Assembly: GCF_040120695.1 (NCBI RefSeq)
Contig: NZ_JBEEAC010000003.1
Span: 310,001 to 374,000, forward strand
From: Plantactinospora sp040120695
GTDB taxonomy: Bacteria; Actinomycetota; Actinomycetes; Mycobacteriales; Micromonosporaceae
DNA length: 64,000 nt
Reading direction: 5' to 3'
Numbering within the stretch: position 1 is the first letter of the stretch; every line of letters starts with the position of its first letter. The position numbers and the translations under genes are program-made. Under the pieces are notes generated by a model, which saw only the letters and a program-made list of their open reading frames with translations, had not been told where the DNA came from and made no database searches. This document shows positions 36,047 to 45,996 of the stretch, in pieces.

Positions 36047-38137
36047 GTGTCCAGTGCGCCTCCGCAACTCATCGCTGACCGGTACCGACTTGTCGAGCCG
36101 CTCGGCCAGGGTGGGATGGGTCGGGTCTGGAAGGCGCGTGATGAGGTGCTGCACCGCGACGTCGCGATCAAGGAACTGGTCCCGCCGCCGGGGCTCACCG
36201 AGGACGAGCGCCGGGAGATGCGCGAGCGCTCGCTCCGCGAGGCGCGCGCGATCGCTCGGCTCAACCACGCGAACGTGGTTCGGGTCTTCGACGTACTCCG
36301 TACCGATGGTGATCCCTGGATCGTCATGGAGTACGTCCCGTCGCGGTCCTTGCAGGACACGCTGGCCAGCGACGGGCCGGTGTCACCGACCCGGGCCGCC
36401 GAGATCGGCCTGGGGGTGCTCGGCGCGCTGAAGTCCGCGCACCGGGCCGGGGTGATGCACCGGGACGTGAAGCCCGGCAACGTGTTGCTCGGCGACGACG
36501 GTCGGGTGGTGCTGACCGACTTCGGGCTGGCCACCGTGCCGGGGGACCCGAACGTGACCCGTACCGGACTGGTGCTGGGGTCGCCCGCGTACATCGCACC
36601 GGAGCGGGCGCGGGACGGCACGGCGGGGCCGGAGGGTGACCTCTGGTCGCTGGGCGCGACCCTCTACGCCGCCGTCGAGGGACAGTCGCCGTTCGCCCGG
36701 CCGTCCGCGATCGCGACGCTGGCGGCACTGGCCACCGAACCGCCGCCGGTGTCGCGCCGCGCCGGCCCGCTCAAGGCCGTGCTCGCCGGCCTGTTGCGCA
36801 AGGACCCGACGACGCGGATCAACGCCGAGGTGGCGGAGCGGTTGCTCCGGCGCGCGGCAGGCCGGCGCCGGAACCCCGGGATGTCACTGCTCGACGGGGT
36901 ACGCCGACCAGGGCCGCACGGCCCCCGCGAACCGGGCGAGCCGCGTACCCGGATCGTGCCGTTGCCCTCGCCCCGACCGGCCCCCGCCGCGCCGCCGACC
37001 GCCGCGCCCTCTGCCGAGGCGGTGCCGCCGGCTCCCGAGACGACCAAGCTGCCGGCCGCTCCTCCGCCGGTCGCGGAGACCACGAAGCTGCCGGCTGCCG
37101 AGACGACGAAGCTGCCTGCCCCGCCAGCGGAGGAGGAGCCGGCGGCGGAGTCATCTCCGGCGGAGACACCGGAGAAACCGGCCAGCTCGGCAGGTGCCCG
37201 GCCGCCCACCGAACCGGCCGTCGTCGTCGTGCCCGGGGAGTCGGTCGACGCGCCCAAGGTGAAGTCGGATCCGGCGCCCACGGCGGTGCAGCCGAAGCCC
37301 GACGACGCGCCTACCGAGCTGGTAGCCCCGGAGGCACAACCGGTAGGCCAGGCACCCGTCCCCGCCGGCCGCGATATCGAGTACGACGAGGGCGGCCGCA
37401 ACGGTGGCGGTTTGTTGGCTGCCCTACCGGCCGGCAACCGACGGATGTGGCTTTTCGGTGGGCTCGTCGTCCTGCTCCTGCTCGCCTTAGCCGTGATCGT
37501 GCCACTGGCCAACGGTGGTTCGGGGGAGGACGACAACGGCGGCACCACGGGCTCGACTTCGGCCGTTGAGCCGACCGCCGCCGGTACCAAGGCACCAACA
37601 ACGCCGACTCCGGCTGCGACCGCGCCGTCGGCTCAGCCTTCGGCGACCCCGACCGGTCAACCCAATCAGCCGCAGCTACCGCCTGGCTGGCGCATGCACA
37701 GGGACCCGACGAACTTCTCCGTGCCGGTTCCGGAGGGATGGAAGATGACTCGGGAGAAGACCGGGCCAGCGGCGGATGCTGTCCGGGTGTGGTTCCGTGA
37801 CCCGGATGGTCCGAGACAGCTACTCATCGACCAGACCAACCGGCCTGAGCCTGATCCGGTAGCCGACTGGAAGAGCAAGGAGAGCTACCGGCGGAACAAT
37901 ACGGTCAACTATCAGCGGGTCGGGCAGATTCGTGCGGTGGACTACTGGGACAAATGCGCCGACTGGGACTGGTTGGAGACTGTGGATGGAGTCCGGGTCC
38001 ATGTCCGTAACCGTGGCTTCGTGACGGCCCCTGACAAGGCGTATGCGATCCGTTGGGACACCGCGGCAGACGAGTGGGACGAGAACCTCCCCAACTTCCA
38101 GATCATCGTCGACGGGTTCCAACCCGCGAAGAGCTGA
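36047..38137 (+). CDS. membrane-anchored Ser/Thr protein kinase, T7SS island
   Basis: 696 aa. Kinase domain 10-280: GQGGMGRVW at 20-28, Lys42 in VAIKEL, HRDVKPGNV at 138-146, DFG at 158-160, SPAYIAPERA activation segment. A 190-residue Pro/Ala/Thr linker contains ETTKLPA three times. One membrane helix near 467-491, then a Thr/Pro stalk and an extracytoplasmic domain starting VPVPEGWKMTREK. The N-terminal GTG follows TACCGT (36036-36041) by 6 nt; upstream in-frame sequence looks non-coding. Same architecture as the kinase at 6.2 kb. It sits between the two T7SS gene groups, so a link to secretion is possible. Confidence 0.93.
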   Translation: MSSAPPQLIADRYRLVEPLGQGGMGRVWKARDEVLHRDVAIKELVPPPGLTEDERREMRERSLREARAIARLNHANVVRVFDVLRTDGDPWIVMEYVPSRSLQDTLASDGPVSPTRAAEIGLGVLGALKSAHRAGVMHRDVKPGNVLLGDDGRVVLTDFGLATVPGDPNVTRTGLVLGSPAYIAPERARDGTAGPEGDLWSLGATLYAAVEGQSPFARPSAIATLAALATEPPPVSRRAGPLKAVLAGLLRKDPTTRINAEVAERLLRRAAGRRRNPGMSLLDGVRRPGPHGPREPGEPRTRIVPLPSPRPAPAAPPTAAPSAEAVPPAPETTKLPAAPPPVAETTKLPAAETTKLPAPPAEEEPAAESSPAETPEKPASSAGARPPTEPAVVVVPGESVDAPKVKSDPAPTAVQPKPDDAPTELVAPEAQPVGQAPVPAGRDIEYDEGGRNGGGLLAALPAGNRRMWLFGGLVVLLLLALAVIVPLANGGSGEDDNGGTTGSTSAVEPTAAGTKAPTTPTPAATAPSAQPSATPTGQPNQPQLPPGWRMHRDPTNFSVPVPEGWKMTREKTGPAADAVRVWFRDPDGPRQLLIDQTNRPEPDPVADWKSKESYRRNNTVNYQRVGQIRAVDYWDKCADWDWLETVDGVRVHVRNRGFVTAPDKAYAIRWDTAADEWDENLPNFQIIVDGFQPAKS

Positions 38138-38196
38138 CAGGTATGACCTCACTTCCGGCGGGGTAGTGGTGATCTCGACGGAAGGAGGTACGACTG

Positions 38197-38448
38197 ATGC
38201 GCTCCCGATATCACGCGACGAAGCCGAGTGTCGCACTGTGGATGCTCGTGGCGATCGGCGACCTCGCCCTGCTGGTGGCGGGCGTCGGAATGGTCGCGCT
38301 CGTCGGCGTCGTCACCGTGGCCGTCGCTACGGTCGGTGCTTGGCTGCTGCTGCGGCGAGGCATGCCGAACCGGACTGCGGTGCCAGCCCGGGTCGCCGTA
38401 TCGACGACGGGCCGAGCGCGGGGCGGCTCCGCCGGTCAGCTTCGTTGA
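38197..38448 (+). CDS. small two-helix membrane protein
   Basis: 83 aa. AAGGAGG lies 8 nt before the ATG. Residues about 11-52 form two hydrophobic segments (VALWMLVAIGDLALLVAGVGMVALVGVVTVAVATVGAWLLL), followed by a basic tail (RRGMPNRTAVPARVAVSTTGRARGG). 59 bp after the kinase gene, so possibly its operon partner. No family recognised. Confidence 0.6.
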   Translation: MRSRYHATKPSVALWMLVAIGDLALLVAGVGMVALVGVVTVAVATVGAWLLLRRGMPNRTAVPARVAVSTTGRARGGSAGQLR

Positions 38449-38528
38449 GATCGGGCTACGAGGATGGCGGCAGCCGGATCGGTCATCGACCGGACAGGGA
38501 TGACAGGTCCCGCTGCCGCCAACTCGTC

Positions 38529-38735
38529 TCAGGGGTGCGGCCAGCGGCTGTTCAACCGTCGTGCCACCTGCGCGATGTCGTGCCGGTCATGGGCGAGCAG
38601 GTTGCTGCGGGCGTCGCGATAGCGCGGGCAGGGCCAGCGGCGCCGGCAGGCAACGCACCGCCACATGCCGAGTAGTCGCCAGAGTGGTGCCGGCCGATGT
38701 CGTTCGACGACTGCCATGGAGCGGTCGCGTTCCAT
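38529..38735 (-). CDS. small Cys-containing protein divergent from a GntR-type gene
   Basis: 68 aa; GGAGGT lies just upstream of the ATG. MWRCVACRRRWPCPRYRDARSNLL carries a CxxC...C pattern with a Trp-Pro-Cys element, a zinc-ribbon-like signature. Such short proteins often sit beside one-domain GntR regulators in actinomycete genomes (from memory). Function unknown. Confidence 0.6.
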   Translation of the reverse strand: MERDRSMAVVERHRPAPLWRLLGMWRCVACRRRWPCPRYRDARSNLLAHDRHDIAQVARRLNSRWPHP

Positions 38736-38970
38736 TGCGGACCTCCGGCGGTTGCGGGACGCGCGGCGGCTCGCCGGCTGTCGGGGAGAGAGACGAGCCG
38801 CCGCGCGGGGAGACCGACCCCCACCAGGTTGCGGACCAGGAGAAATCGGCTCCCAAAACCTGATGCATAAGGTAGGGCAAGGCAAGGCCATATGCACCTT
38901 GATGCCTCGTGATGCTTGTGGTCCCTCGGTTCAACGTGATCAAATGTGGCTGCGGACCAGGGAGTGCATT

Positions 38971-39192
38971 GTGCCTACCTCGAAGACACAAAAGATCATT
39001 AACGACATCACCGTGCAGATCGAATCGGGAAAGCTGGCGCCGGGTGACCGGTTGCCGAGCACAGCAGAGCTGCGAGCCCAATACGGTGTTTCCATCACCG
39101 TGGTGCGCGGTGCGGTCAACTGGCTCAAGGCGAAGGGTCTGGTGGAGGGTCATCCCGGGCTGGGCGTCTTCGTCGTCGGGGGCGATGAGTAA
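38971..39192 (+). CDS. single-domain GntR-type winged-helix regulator
   Basis: 73 aa, essentially only the winged helix: TSKTQKIINDITVQIESGKLAPGDRLPSTAELRAQYGVSITVVRGAVNWLKAKGLVEGHPGLGVFVV, the GntR signature with no effector domain. GTG at 38971 has GGGAG about 8 nt upstream; an ATG 27 bases earlier is in frame. The preceding 235 bp are AT-richer and contain CTTGATGC and GATGCTTG arms that could form an operator. Small GntR proteins of this kind occur near integrative elements and developmental genes; no integrase is seen here. Confidence 0.8.
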   Translation: MPTSKTQKIINDITVQIESGKLAPGDRLPSTAELRAQYGVSITVVRGAVNWLKAKGLVEGHPGLGVFVVGGDE

Positions 39193-39237
39193 GCCGGGCC
39201 CCCGCTGGCGTTGGCGACGTGAGCTAGGCTCGCTCGG

Positions 39238-39978
39238 ATGTCAGTGGACGGCGTGACAGACCTCTGGGACAAGCTCTTCGGAGCGCAACCGGACCCACCC
39301 CCGCTACTGGTCCTGATCACCGGGCTGGTCGCGCTCACCGTCGTACTCACCCGGGTGCCCTGGCGGGTCGGGCGCAATGCCATCACCATCGCGCACGAGG
39401 GCGGGCACGCGCTCGCGGCGGTACTCACCGGACGCCGTCTCCAGGGCATCCGGCTGCATTCGGACACCTCCGGGTTGACCCTGTCGGCGGGTCGGCCGAC
39501 CGGCCCCGGAATGATTTTCACCCTGCTGGCCGGCTATCTCGCACCCTCGCTGATCGGACTGGCCGGTGCCTGGGTGCTCGGCGGGAACCGGATCACCCTG
39601 CTGCTCTGGGTCGCGGTCGCGCTGCTGCTCGCCATGCTGGTGATGATCCGCAACGTCTTCGGCATCATCTCGATTGTGGTCACCACCGGGGTCGTACTCG
39701 GAGTCTCCTGGAAGGCCTCGCCGGACGTCCAGGCCGCGTTCGCGTACACCGGGGTCTGGTTCCTGCTGCTCGGCGGCGTACGGCCGGTTGGTGAACTCCA
39801 GACGCTGCGTCGGCGGGGCCAACTGCCGCAGTCGGACGCGGACCAGCTCGCCTGGCTCACCCGGGTGCCCGGCGTGGCCTGGGTCGGGGTCTTCGGCGCG
39901 GTCAACCTGGTCGCCCTGCTCGCCGGAGCCGCCCTGCTCACCGGCCCGATACTGACTTCCGCCAGCCTGCCCGGTTGA
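39238..39978 (+). CDS. M50-family membrane metalloprotease-like protein
   Basis: 246 aa with about six membrane helices. The zinc motif HEGGHALAAVLTGRR lies at about residue 52, and a later NVFGIISI/SPDVQ region follows in the membrane. Matches the Peptidase_M50B-type proteins of actinobacteria. TAGGCT (39225-39230) ends 7 nt before the ATG. The second metal ligand (an Asp in a typical NxxPxxxxDG motif) is not obvious, so proteolysis is not certain. Confidence 0.8.
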   Translation: MSVDGVTDLWDKLFGAQPDPPPLLVLITGLVALTVVLTRVPWRVGRNAITIAHEGGHALAAVLTGRRLQGIRLHSDTSGLTLSAGRPTGPGMIFTLLAGYLAPSLIGLAGAWVLGGNRITLLLWVAVALLLAMLVMIRNVFGIISIVVTTGVVLGVSWKASPDVQAAFAYTGVWFLLLGGVRPVGELQTLRRRGQLPQSDADQLAWLTRVPGVAWVGVFGAVNLVALLAGAALLTGPILTSASLPG

Positions 39979-40044
39979 CGTGCCGGAGCCGGGACGCTCC
40001 ACCAGCCCGTTGCGAACATCTGGGGCAGCCCGGGATGCTCGGCA

Positions 40045-40302
40045 CTATCGGCGCCGGAGAAAGGCGTACACGACCCGACTGCTGCCGAACTCGGCGACGT
40101 TCAGCAGCTCCCAACCGTACGGGGCGAGCGTCTCCGCGGCCATCATGGCGTACGTCACGGGCTCCTGGCCGACCCCACGCCGCGCCGCGATCGCGAGATG
40201 CCGATACGGGTACGCTCGCAGCTCGGCGAGGTTGGTAAGCACCAGCTCCGCGCTGACCGTGCGGCTCCGCGCGATCGTTTCCAGCGTCTCCCGGTTAGGC
40301 AT
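40045..40302 (-). CDS. hypothetical DUF5703-like small protein
   Basis: 85 aa. MPNRETLETIARSRTVSAELVLTNLAELRAYPYRHLAIAARRG, then LAPYGWELLNVAEFGSSRVVYAFLRRR, whose second half resembles a short actinobacterial family (YGWEL...R-R-V-FLRR). TAGGGT ends 7 nt before the ATG at 40302; the longer frame is unlikely. No function known to me. Confidence 0.6.
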   Translation of the reverse strand: MPNRETLETIARSRTVSAELVLTNLAELRAYPYRHLAIAARRGVGQEPVTYAMMAAETLAPYGWELLNVAEFGSSRVVYAFLRRR

Positions 40303-40384
40303 GCCCGACACCCTAGCCAGGACGGGCGGTGCTCGGGTGGAAGGTGAAACCCGGCGCTGACCGGGGGACGGGTACCTTGTGGAC

Positions 40385-41056
40385 ATGGGTCAGGCATCTC
40401 GTACGTGCCGAAACGCGTCTCCCGGCCGAGGTCGGGGTGGGGCGCAGCTGGCTGGGCTGGCGGTGCTCGCCGGGCTCCTCACCGCTACCGCCTGCACCAC
40501 CGGTCCGGCGGAGCCGACGGCGGCACCCAGCCCGCCGGCCGGCACGGAGTCCGTACCGAACACCAGCGCCACGCCCGATGGGCCCGGCCGGACGTACGAC
40601 GCGGTGGGGTTGGACCTCTGTGCCCGGACCAGCCTGGCGCCGCTGGCGGATCTTTCGCTGACGGTACAGCAGAAGATCCCCAAGCAGCCCACCTCGGCCC
40701 CGGGTGCGGCCTGTCTCTTCGAGTTCCGTGCCCGTGGCGGCCATGAGGCGAGTCTGCTGGTCGAGGCGTCGACGTTGGGCTCGCCCGACGAGGCGGGGCG
40801 GCTCTATCGGGCCACCCAACGAGTGTCGGGGATGAGCCGGGACGGCGTGGTGGCCGGGATCGGTGAGGAGGCCGAGGGCTTCACCGAGCAGTCGGAGTCC
40901 GGTGCGAAGCGGTCCGAATACATGATCCACTCGCGGGCCGGCAACCTGGTGCTCAAGGTGTGGCTCGCGGTGGGGGGTACGGAGTTCACTCCGAAGGACG
41001 TCCTGGCGGCGAAGGTGAAGCAGCTGCTGACCGCGACGCTCGCCGAGGTACCCTGA
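40385..41056 (+). CDS. DUF3558-like lipoprotein
   Basis: 223 aa. Basic N-terminus, hydrophobic GGAQLAGLAVLAGLLTATAC with an A-T-A-C lipobox-like end (weaker than L-A-G-C), then a Pro/Thr-rich stalk and a domain with one Cys pair region (GLDLCARTSLAPL; GAACLFEFRARGG) as in DUF3558 lipoproteins, which are common in T7SS-bearing actinobacteria. TACCTT (40373-40378) ends 6 nt before the ATG at 40385. It is convergent with the second T7SS group. Function unknown. Confidence 0.7.
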   Translation: MGQASRTCRNASPGRGRGGAQLAGLAVLAGLLTATACTTGPAEPTAAPSPPAGTESVPNTSATPDGPGRTYDAVGLDLCARTSLAPLADLSLTVQQKIPKQPTSAPGAACLFEFRARGGHEASLLVEASTLGSPDEAGRLYRATQRVSGMSRDGVVAGIGEEAEGFTEQSESGAKRSEYMIHSRAGNLVLKVWLAVGGTEFTPKDVLAAKVKQLLTATLAEVP

Positions 41057-41112
41057 CCCGTCCTCGGCCGAGCGTCGCCGTCGCCGTCAGTCCTCGACGA
41101 GCGTCGCCTGCG

Positions 41113-41868
41113 TCAGCCGCGTACCGCCTCGGGCCACTTTCCGCCGGGGAGCTTCGAGTGGTCACCGACCTGGGTGGCCAGATCCCGGATGTTGCCGAGC
41201 GCGTCGACGAACCGCTGACCGACCGTGAGTAGGGTGTTCAGACCCGACTCGACCAGGCTGCCCACCGCGTCGCCGAGGGTCTCCACCACCAGGGGAATCG
41301 TGATGACCCCACCGGCCTCGGCAGCCGCCTCGACGATCCGCTTGGCCAGACCTGTCACGATTTTGGCCAGCTCGACCGCGAAGTCGACGTTCGCCTTGGC
41401 GATCTTGAACAGCCACTGGCTGATGAACTCGGCCTTTCCGACGGCCTCGTCGACCGCGGCCTTCTGCTGCCCGGCCTTCCGGGTGTATGCCGACGCGGCG
41501 TCGCCGCTCCACCGGACCAGGTCCTCGTCCCGTGGTTCCGTGGTGCTGAACGAGAGCTCGGAGACCGGCGTCTTCACCTGCTTGACCCACTGGAAGCTGA
41601 TATTGATCAGCGAGAGCACCGGTGTCTGGTGCTCGAGCGCGTACTTGACCTTTTCGAGCACCTTGCCCAGGGCATCGCGGACGGCGTCGAGCTTGCTCTT
41701 GATCCACCACAGGGCCGCCGCGCCGAGCGCCCAGGCCCACTTGTTGACCTTGCTTACCAGGTCGTTGAAGCCGTCGACGGCTTTCTTGATTCCGTCGCGG
41801 ATCTGGTTGAACGCGGTGTTGAACGGGCCGGTGTACTCGGCCGGATCACCAATCCCCGGTGGCGCCAC
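41113..41868 (-). CDS. WXG100-superfamily-like T7SS protein
   Basis: 251 aa, helical throughout. WSGDAASAYTRKAGQQKAAVDEAV (about residue 119 on) is a WxG motif of the WXG100/PPE-related kind (WxGxAAxxY), preceded by an AWALGAAALWWIKSK stretch and followed by a hydrophobic helix region around 160-205. GTG start with GGGGAGAGGAA upstream; 16 bp after the Esx-like gene. Last gene of a YbaB-like / Esx-like / WXG operon, typical of actinobacterial T7SS cargo loci or toxins without a recognisable toxin domain. Confidence 0.75.
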   Translation of the reverse strand: MAPPGIGDPAEYTGPFNTAFNQIRDGIKKAVDGFNDLVSKVNKWAWALGAAALWWIKSKLDAVRDALGKVLEKVKYALEHQTPVLSLINISFQWVKQVKTPVSELSFSTTEPRDEDLVRWSGDAASAYTRKAGQQKAAVDEAVGKAEFISQWLFKIAKANVDFAVELAKIVTGLAKRIVEAAAEAGGVITIPLVVETLGDAVGSLVESGLNTLLTVGQRFVDALGNIRDLATQVGDHSKLPGGKWPEAVRG

Positions 41869-41884
41869 TTCGGTTCCTCTCCCC

Positions 41885-42202
41885 TTACGCTGTGTAGATC
41901 TCGTTCAGATTGAGTGCGACGACCTCGTCTGCCCGGTCATACGCGTCGGCGATACGGTCGAGTGCCAAGCCGAGCTGCTCGAACTCGGTCACCGCGCCAG
42001 CGAGCACGGTCTCCATGAACGACTGGAAGCCGTTGTACGCGGCGGAGTGCCCCCCGGCGTTTGCGTCGCCGATGAAGAACGCCGACATGCTCAGGTCGAG
42101 CCCGCCTACCGCAGCCTTGATCGGCTCCATCTGGTCGGAGAGCTGCTTCCACTTCTTGCCTTCGTTGTAGACCGCCCGGGTGATGACGCTCACCTCTGAC
42201 AT
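41885..42202 (-). CDS. Esx-like (WXG100-related) secreted protein
   Basis: 105 aa, two-helix hairpin type: VITRAVYNEGKKWKQLSDQMEPIKAAVGGLDLSMSAFFIGDANAGGHSAAYNGFQSFMETVLAG. The central WxG is replaced by a GDANAGGH turn, and YDRAD near the C-terminus fits the YxxxD/E T7SS signal. GAGAGG precedes the ATG. Middle gene of the operon with the YbaB-like and WXG proteins. Probably exported as a dimer with a partner. Confidence 0.8.
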   Translation of the reverse strand: MSEVSVITRAVYNEGKKWKQLSDQMEPIKAAVGGLDLSMSAFFIGDANAGGHSAAYNGFQSFMETVLAGAVTEFEQLGLALDRIADAYDRADEVVALNLNEIYTA

Positions 42203-42230
42203 GGCGATTCTGCCTCTCGGTCGAGCCGGA

Positions 42231-42926
42231 TCAGTTCTCGGTGGCCTCGGCGGCGGCCCGGAACAGGGCCAAAGCCGCCAGACGCAACTGCTCGGTACTG
42301 GCGTTCCGGATGCTCTGTGGATCGCCGGTGATCGTGGTGACCCCACCGCCGTTGATCCGTGCGGTGAGGTGCCCCTCCGGGCTGGTCAGAATCTTCTCCC
42401 GGCTCTCCCGGAACTCGATGTCCGTGCTGATCTGGTCCAGACGCCGGAGCTGCTCGTCGATGTCCTCGATCGCCTGCCAGGTCTGGCTGAGCCAGTCCCG
42501 CTCGTCCACCGGACCGGGTGCCGGTGGCTCGGGCGTGGGTGTCGGCCGGCCGGCCGGCGGGTTCGGTGGTGCGAACGGATGCCGACCGATCTCCTCCTGA
42601 GCCGCGAGGGTGGCCAGCACGCTGGCGTTGACCAGCTTTCGCACCGCACTGGTGTACGCGGCGTGGAGCGCGGATGGAAAGCCCTCCGCGTCCAGCCGGT
42701 CCAGCCAGTGCCGGCTGATGTCGACGCTCTCCACCCGACCGTCGGAGTCGACGGTGACCCAGACCGAGTCCGACGGGTCGGCGCCCTCGTGGTGGGCCGG
42801 CGGTACGAAACGTTCGCCGGCCTCCGTCAGCTCTCGCCGTGCATCCGCACGCAGCCGGTCGGAATCGCCGAGTGAGTCCAGCCTCGAAAGTTCCAGGTTG
42901 TCGTCGCGGCCGTATTGTTCTCGCAC
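42231..42926 (-). CDS. YbaB/EbfC-like protein of T7SS locus
   Basis: 231 aa. VWVTVDSDGRVESVDISRHWLDRLDAEGFPSALHAAYTSAV has the YbaB/EbfC beta-strand pattern, often the first gene of actinobacterial Esx-type operons; a second half after a Pro-rich linker (PPNPPAGRPTPTPEPPAPGP) repeats a related pattern (GHLTARINGGGVTTITGD). GTG at 42926 with GGGGA 6 nt upstream; the N-terminal start is uncertain. Overlapping short frames on this strand were not accepted. Confidence 0.68.
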   Translation of the reverse strand: MREQYGRDDNLELSRLDSLGDSDRLRADARRELTEAGERFVPPAHHEGADPSDSVWVTVDSDGRVESVDISRHWLDRLDAEGFPSALHAAYTSAVRKLVNASVLATLAAQEEIGRHPFAPPNPPAGRPTPTPEPPAPGPVDERDWLSQTWQAIEDIDEQLRRLDQISTDIEFRESREKILTSPEGHLTARINGGGVTTITGDPQSIRNASTEQLRLAALALFRAAAEATEN

Positions 42927-42996
42927 AGCGCGTCCCCGTTGTTCGGTTGTCCACAGGTGACCTGGTACTCGACGTCGAGTCGGCGGACATGGACGT

Positions 42997-43010
42997 CGGT
43001 CAGCTGACCG
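42997..43010. promoter_or_regulatory. 14-bp perfect palindrome upstream of the Esx-type operon
   Basis: CGGTCAGCTGACCG is self-complementary and lies about 70 bp upstream of the YbaB-like start in a gap of about 220 bp. A candidate operator; no regulator is adjacent. Confidence 0.4.
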
Positions 43011-43144
43011 GTGGCAGGTCGACGCACAGGTTAGCGTATCGGCCATCGATCTCGCGTCCGGCAAGGTCCAGCCGACCGAGGTACCGCCGCCCTGCCAGGA
43101 CACGGTGCAGGTGGCTGAAGACCGTCCCTTCCGGCGGGGCCGGA

Positions 43145-44737
<1,593 letters not shown>

Positions 44738-44845
44738 GTCCGCGATCGTAACGACGGTCGGTGCCCAGGCCACACCGCCAGGGGCGGGGGCGTGTGCCGT
44801 ACCACCCCGACGGCGGTCGACGGTGGCTCCGGCACCCGCCCCGGG

Positions 44846-44936
44846 TGGGCGTCGGCTCCGGCTCCGGGCGGGGCGTCCGCCGCGGCTCCGGGCGGGGCGT
44901 CCGCCGCGGCTCCGGATGGGCGTCGGCTCCGGCTTT
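44846..44936. repeat. 24-bp minisatellite between accD5 and birA
   Basis: Two exact-length units at 44870-44893 and 44894-44917 (GGGGCGTCCGCCGCGGCTCC followed by GGGC or GGAT), flanked by a degenerate unit on each side. It occupies the divergent promoter region between accD5 and birA, just upstream of the birA -10. Confidence 0.75.
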
Positions 44937-44963
44937 GCGGGGTCGGGCCCGTACGCTGGCCTG

Positions 44964-45995
44964 ATGCCGGGATCGCCGTACACCGACCTGGATCGTCCGC
45001 CGCTCGACGCGCGGCGGCTCCAGCGGGCCCTGATCACGCCGGAGAGCCTCTGGACCCGGCTGGTGCTGCACCGCGAGACCGGTTCGACGAACGCCGACGC
45101 GGCCGAGGCGGCCCGGGCCGGCGAGCCGGAAGGGCTGGTCGTGGTCGCCGAGCGGCAGACCGCAGGGCGGGGGCGACGCGGACGTACCTGGGAGTCGCCG
45201 GCCCGGGCCGGGCTCGCGGTCAGCGTGCTGCTCCGGCCGGGCGTGGCCGGACCCGACCGGAACTGGCCCGCCGTGCCGCCACCCCGGTATGGCTGGCTAC
45301 CGCTGCTGGCCGGCGTGGCGCTGGTGGAGGCGGTGGACCTGCTGGCCGAGCTGGACTCCGCGCTGAAGTGGCCGAACGACCTGCTGGTCTGGCCCGAGCC
45401 GGGCGACAGAGCCCCCGTGGCAGAGCCGCCCCCGGCCGGAGCGGACCGCATCGGTCAGGCGGCCGCAAACGATCGGGCGGCCAGCGATGATCACGCGGCG
45501 ACCGGCGGTCGGGCGGGCAGCGACGGCCGGGTGAACGGGCGGGCGGCGGGTGGGGCGAAAGCTGCCGGGATCCTGGCCGAAGGGGTCTCCGCGGCCGGCG
45601 GGACGGACCCGGCGGTGGTGCTCGGCCTGGGCGTGAACGTCACGGTGCGCGCGGACGAGCTGCCGGTCAACCCGACCGGACTGCCCGCGACCTCGCTGCA
45701 ACTGGCCGGCGCGGCGGCCACCGACCGTGACCCGCTGCTGCGGGCGCTGCTGCGCGGCATCGACCGCTGGTACGGCCGCTGGCGCGCCGCCGGCGGCGAC
45801 GCGCTCACCTGCGGCCTGCACGAGGCGTACGTGCGGAACTGCGCGACCCTCGGCCGCGAGGTACGGGTGCTGCTGCCGGCCGGCGAGGAACTGGTCGGCA
45901 CCGCCAGGACGGTCGACCCGGACGGACAACTGGTGCTCGGCACCGTCGACGGTGAACGGCGGGTCGCCGCCGGTGACGTCCTGCACCTGCGCTGA
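44964..45995 (+). CDS. birA: biotin--[acetyl-CoA-carboxylase] ligase
   Basis: 343 aa, group I ligase without an N-terminal HTH: GSTNADAAEAAR, the biotinyl-AMP loop AERQTAGRGRRGRTWESP, LKWPNDLLV, then KAAGILAEGVS and GLGVNVTV. Between LKWPNDLL and the GK-AGIL motif is a low-complexity insertion of about 45 residues (PAGADRIGQAAANDRAASDD...), absent from typical BirA. TACGCT (44952-44957) ends 6 nt before the ATG. It would biotinylate AccA3. Confidence 0.92.
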   Translation: MPGSPYTDLDRPPLDARRLQRALITPESLWTRLVLHRETGSTNADAAEAARAGEPEGLVVVAERQTAGRGRRGRTWESPARAGLAVSVLLRPGVAGPDRNWPAVPPPRYGWLPLLAGVALVEAVDLLAELDSALKWPNDLLVWPEPGDRAPVAEPPPAGADRIGQAAANDRAASDDHAATGGRAGSDGRVNGRAAGGAKAAGILAEGVSAAGGTDPAVVLGLGVNVTVRADELPVNPTGLPATSLQLAGAAATDRDPLLRALLRGIDRWYGRWRAAGGDALTCGLHEAYVRNCATLGREVRVLLPAGEELVGTARTVDPDGQLVLGTVDGERRVAAGDVLHLR

Positions 45996-45996
45996 C

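Noticed and set aside
42827..43027. 66-codon minus-strand frame with Cys residues near the YbaB-like start, preceded by TACGCT
   Set aside because: It overlaps 100 bp of the better-supported YbaB-like gene, spacing to the start is only 5 nt, and the sequence has no family features.
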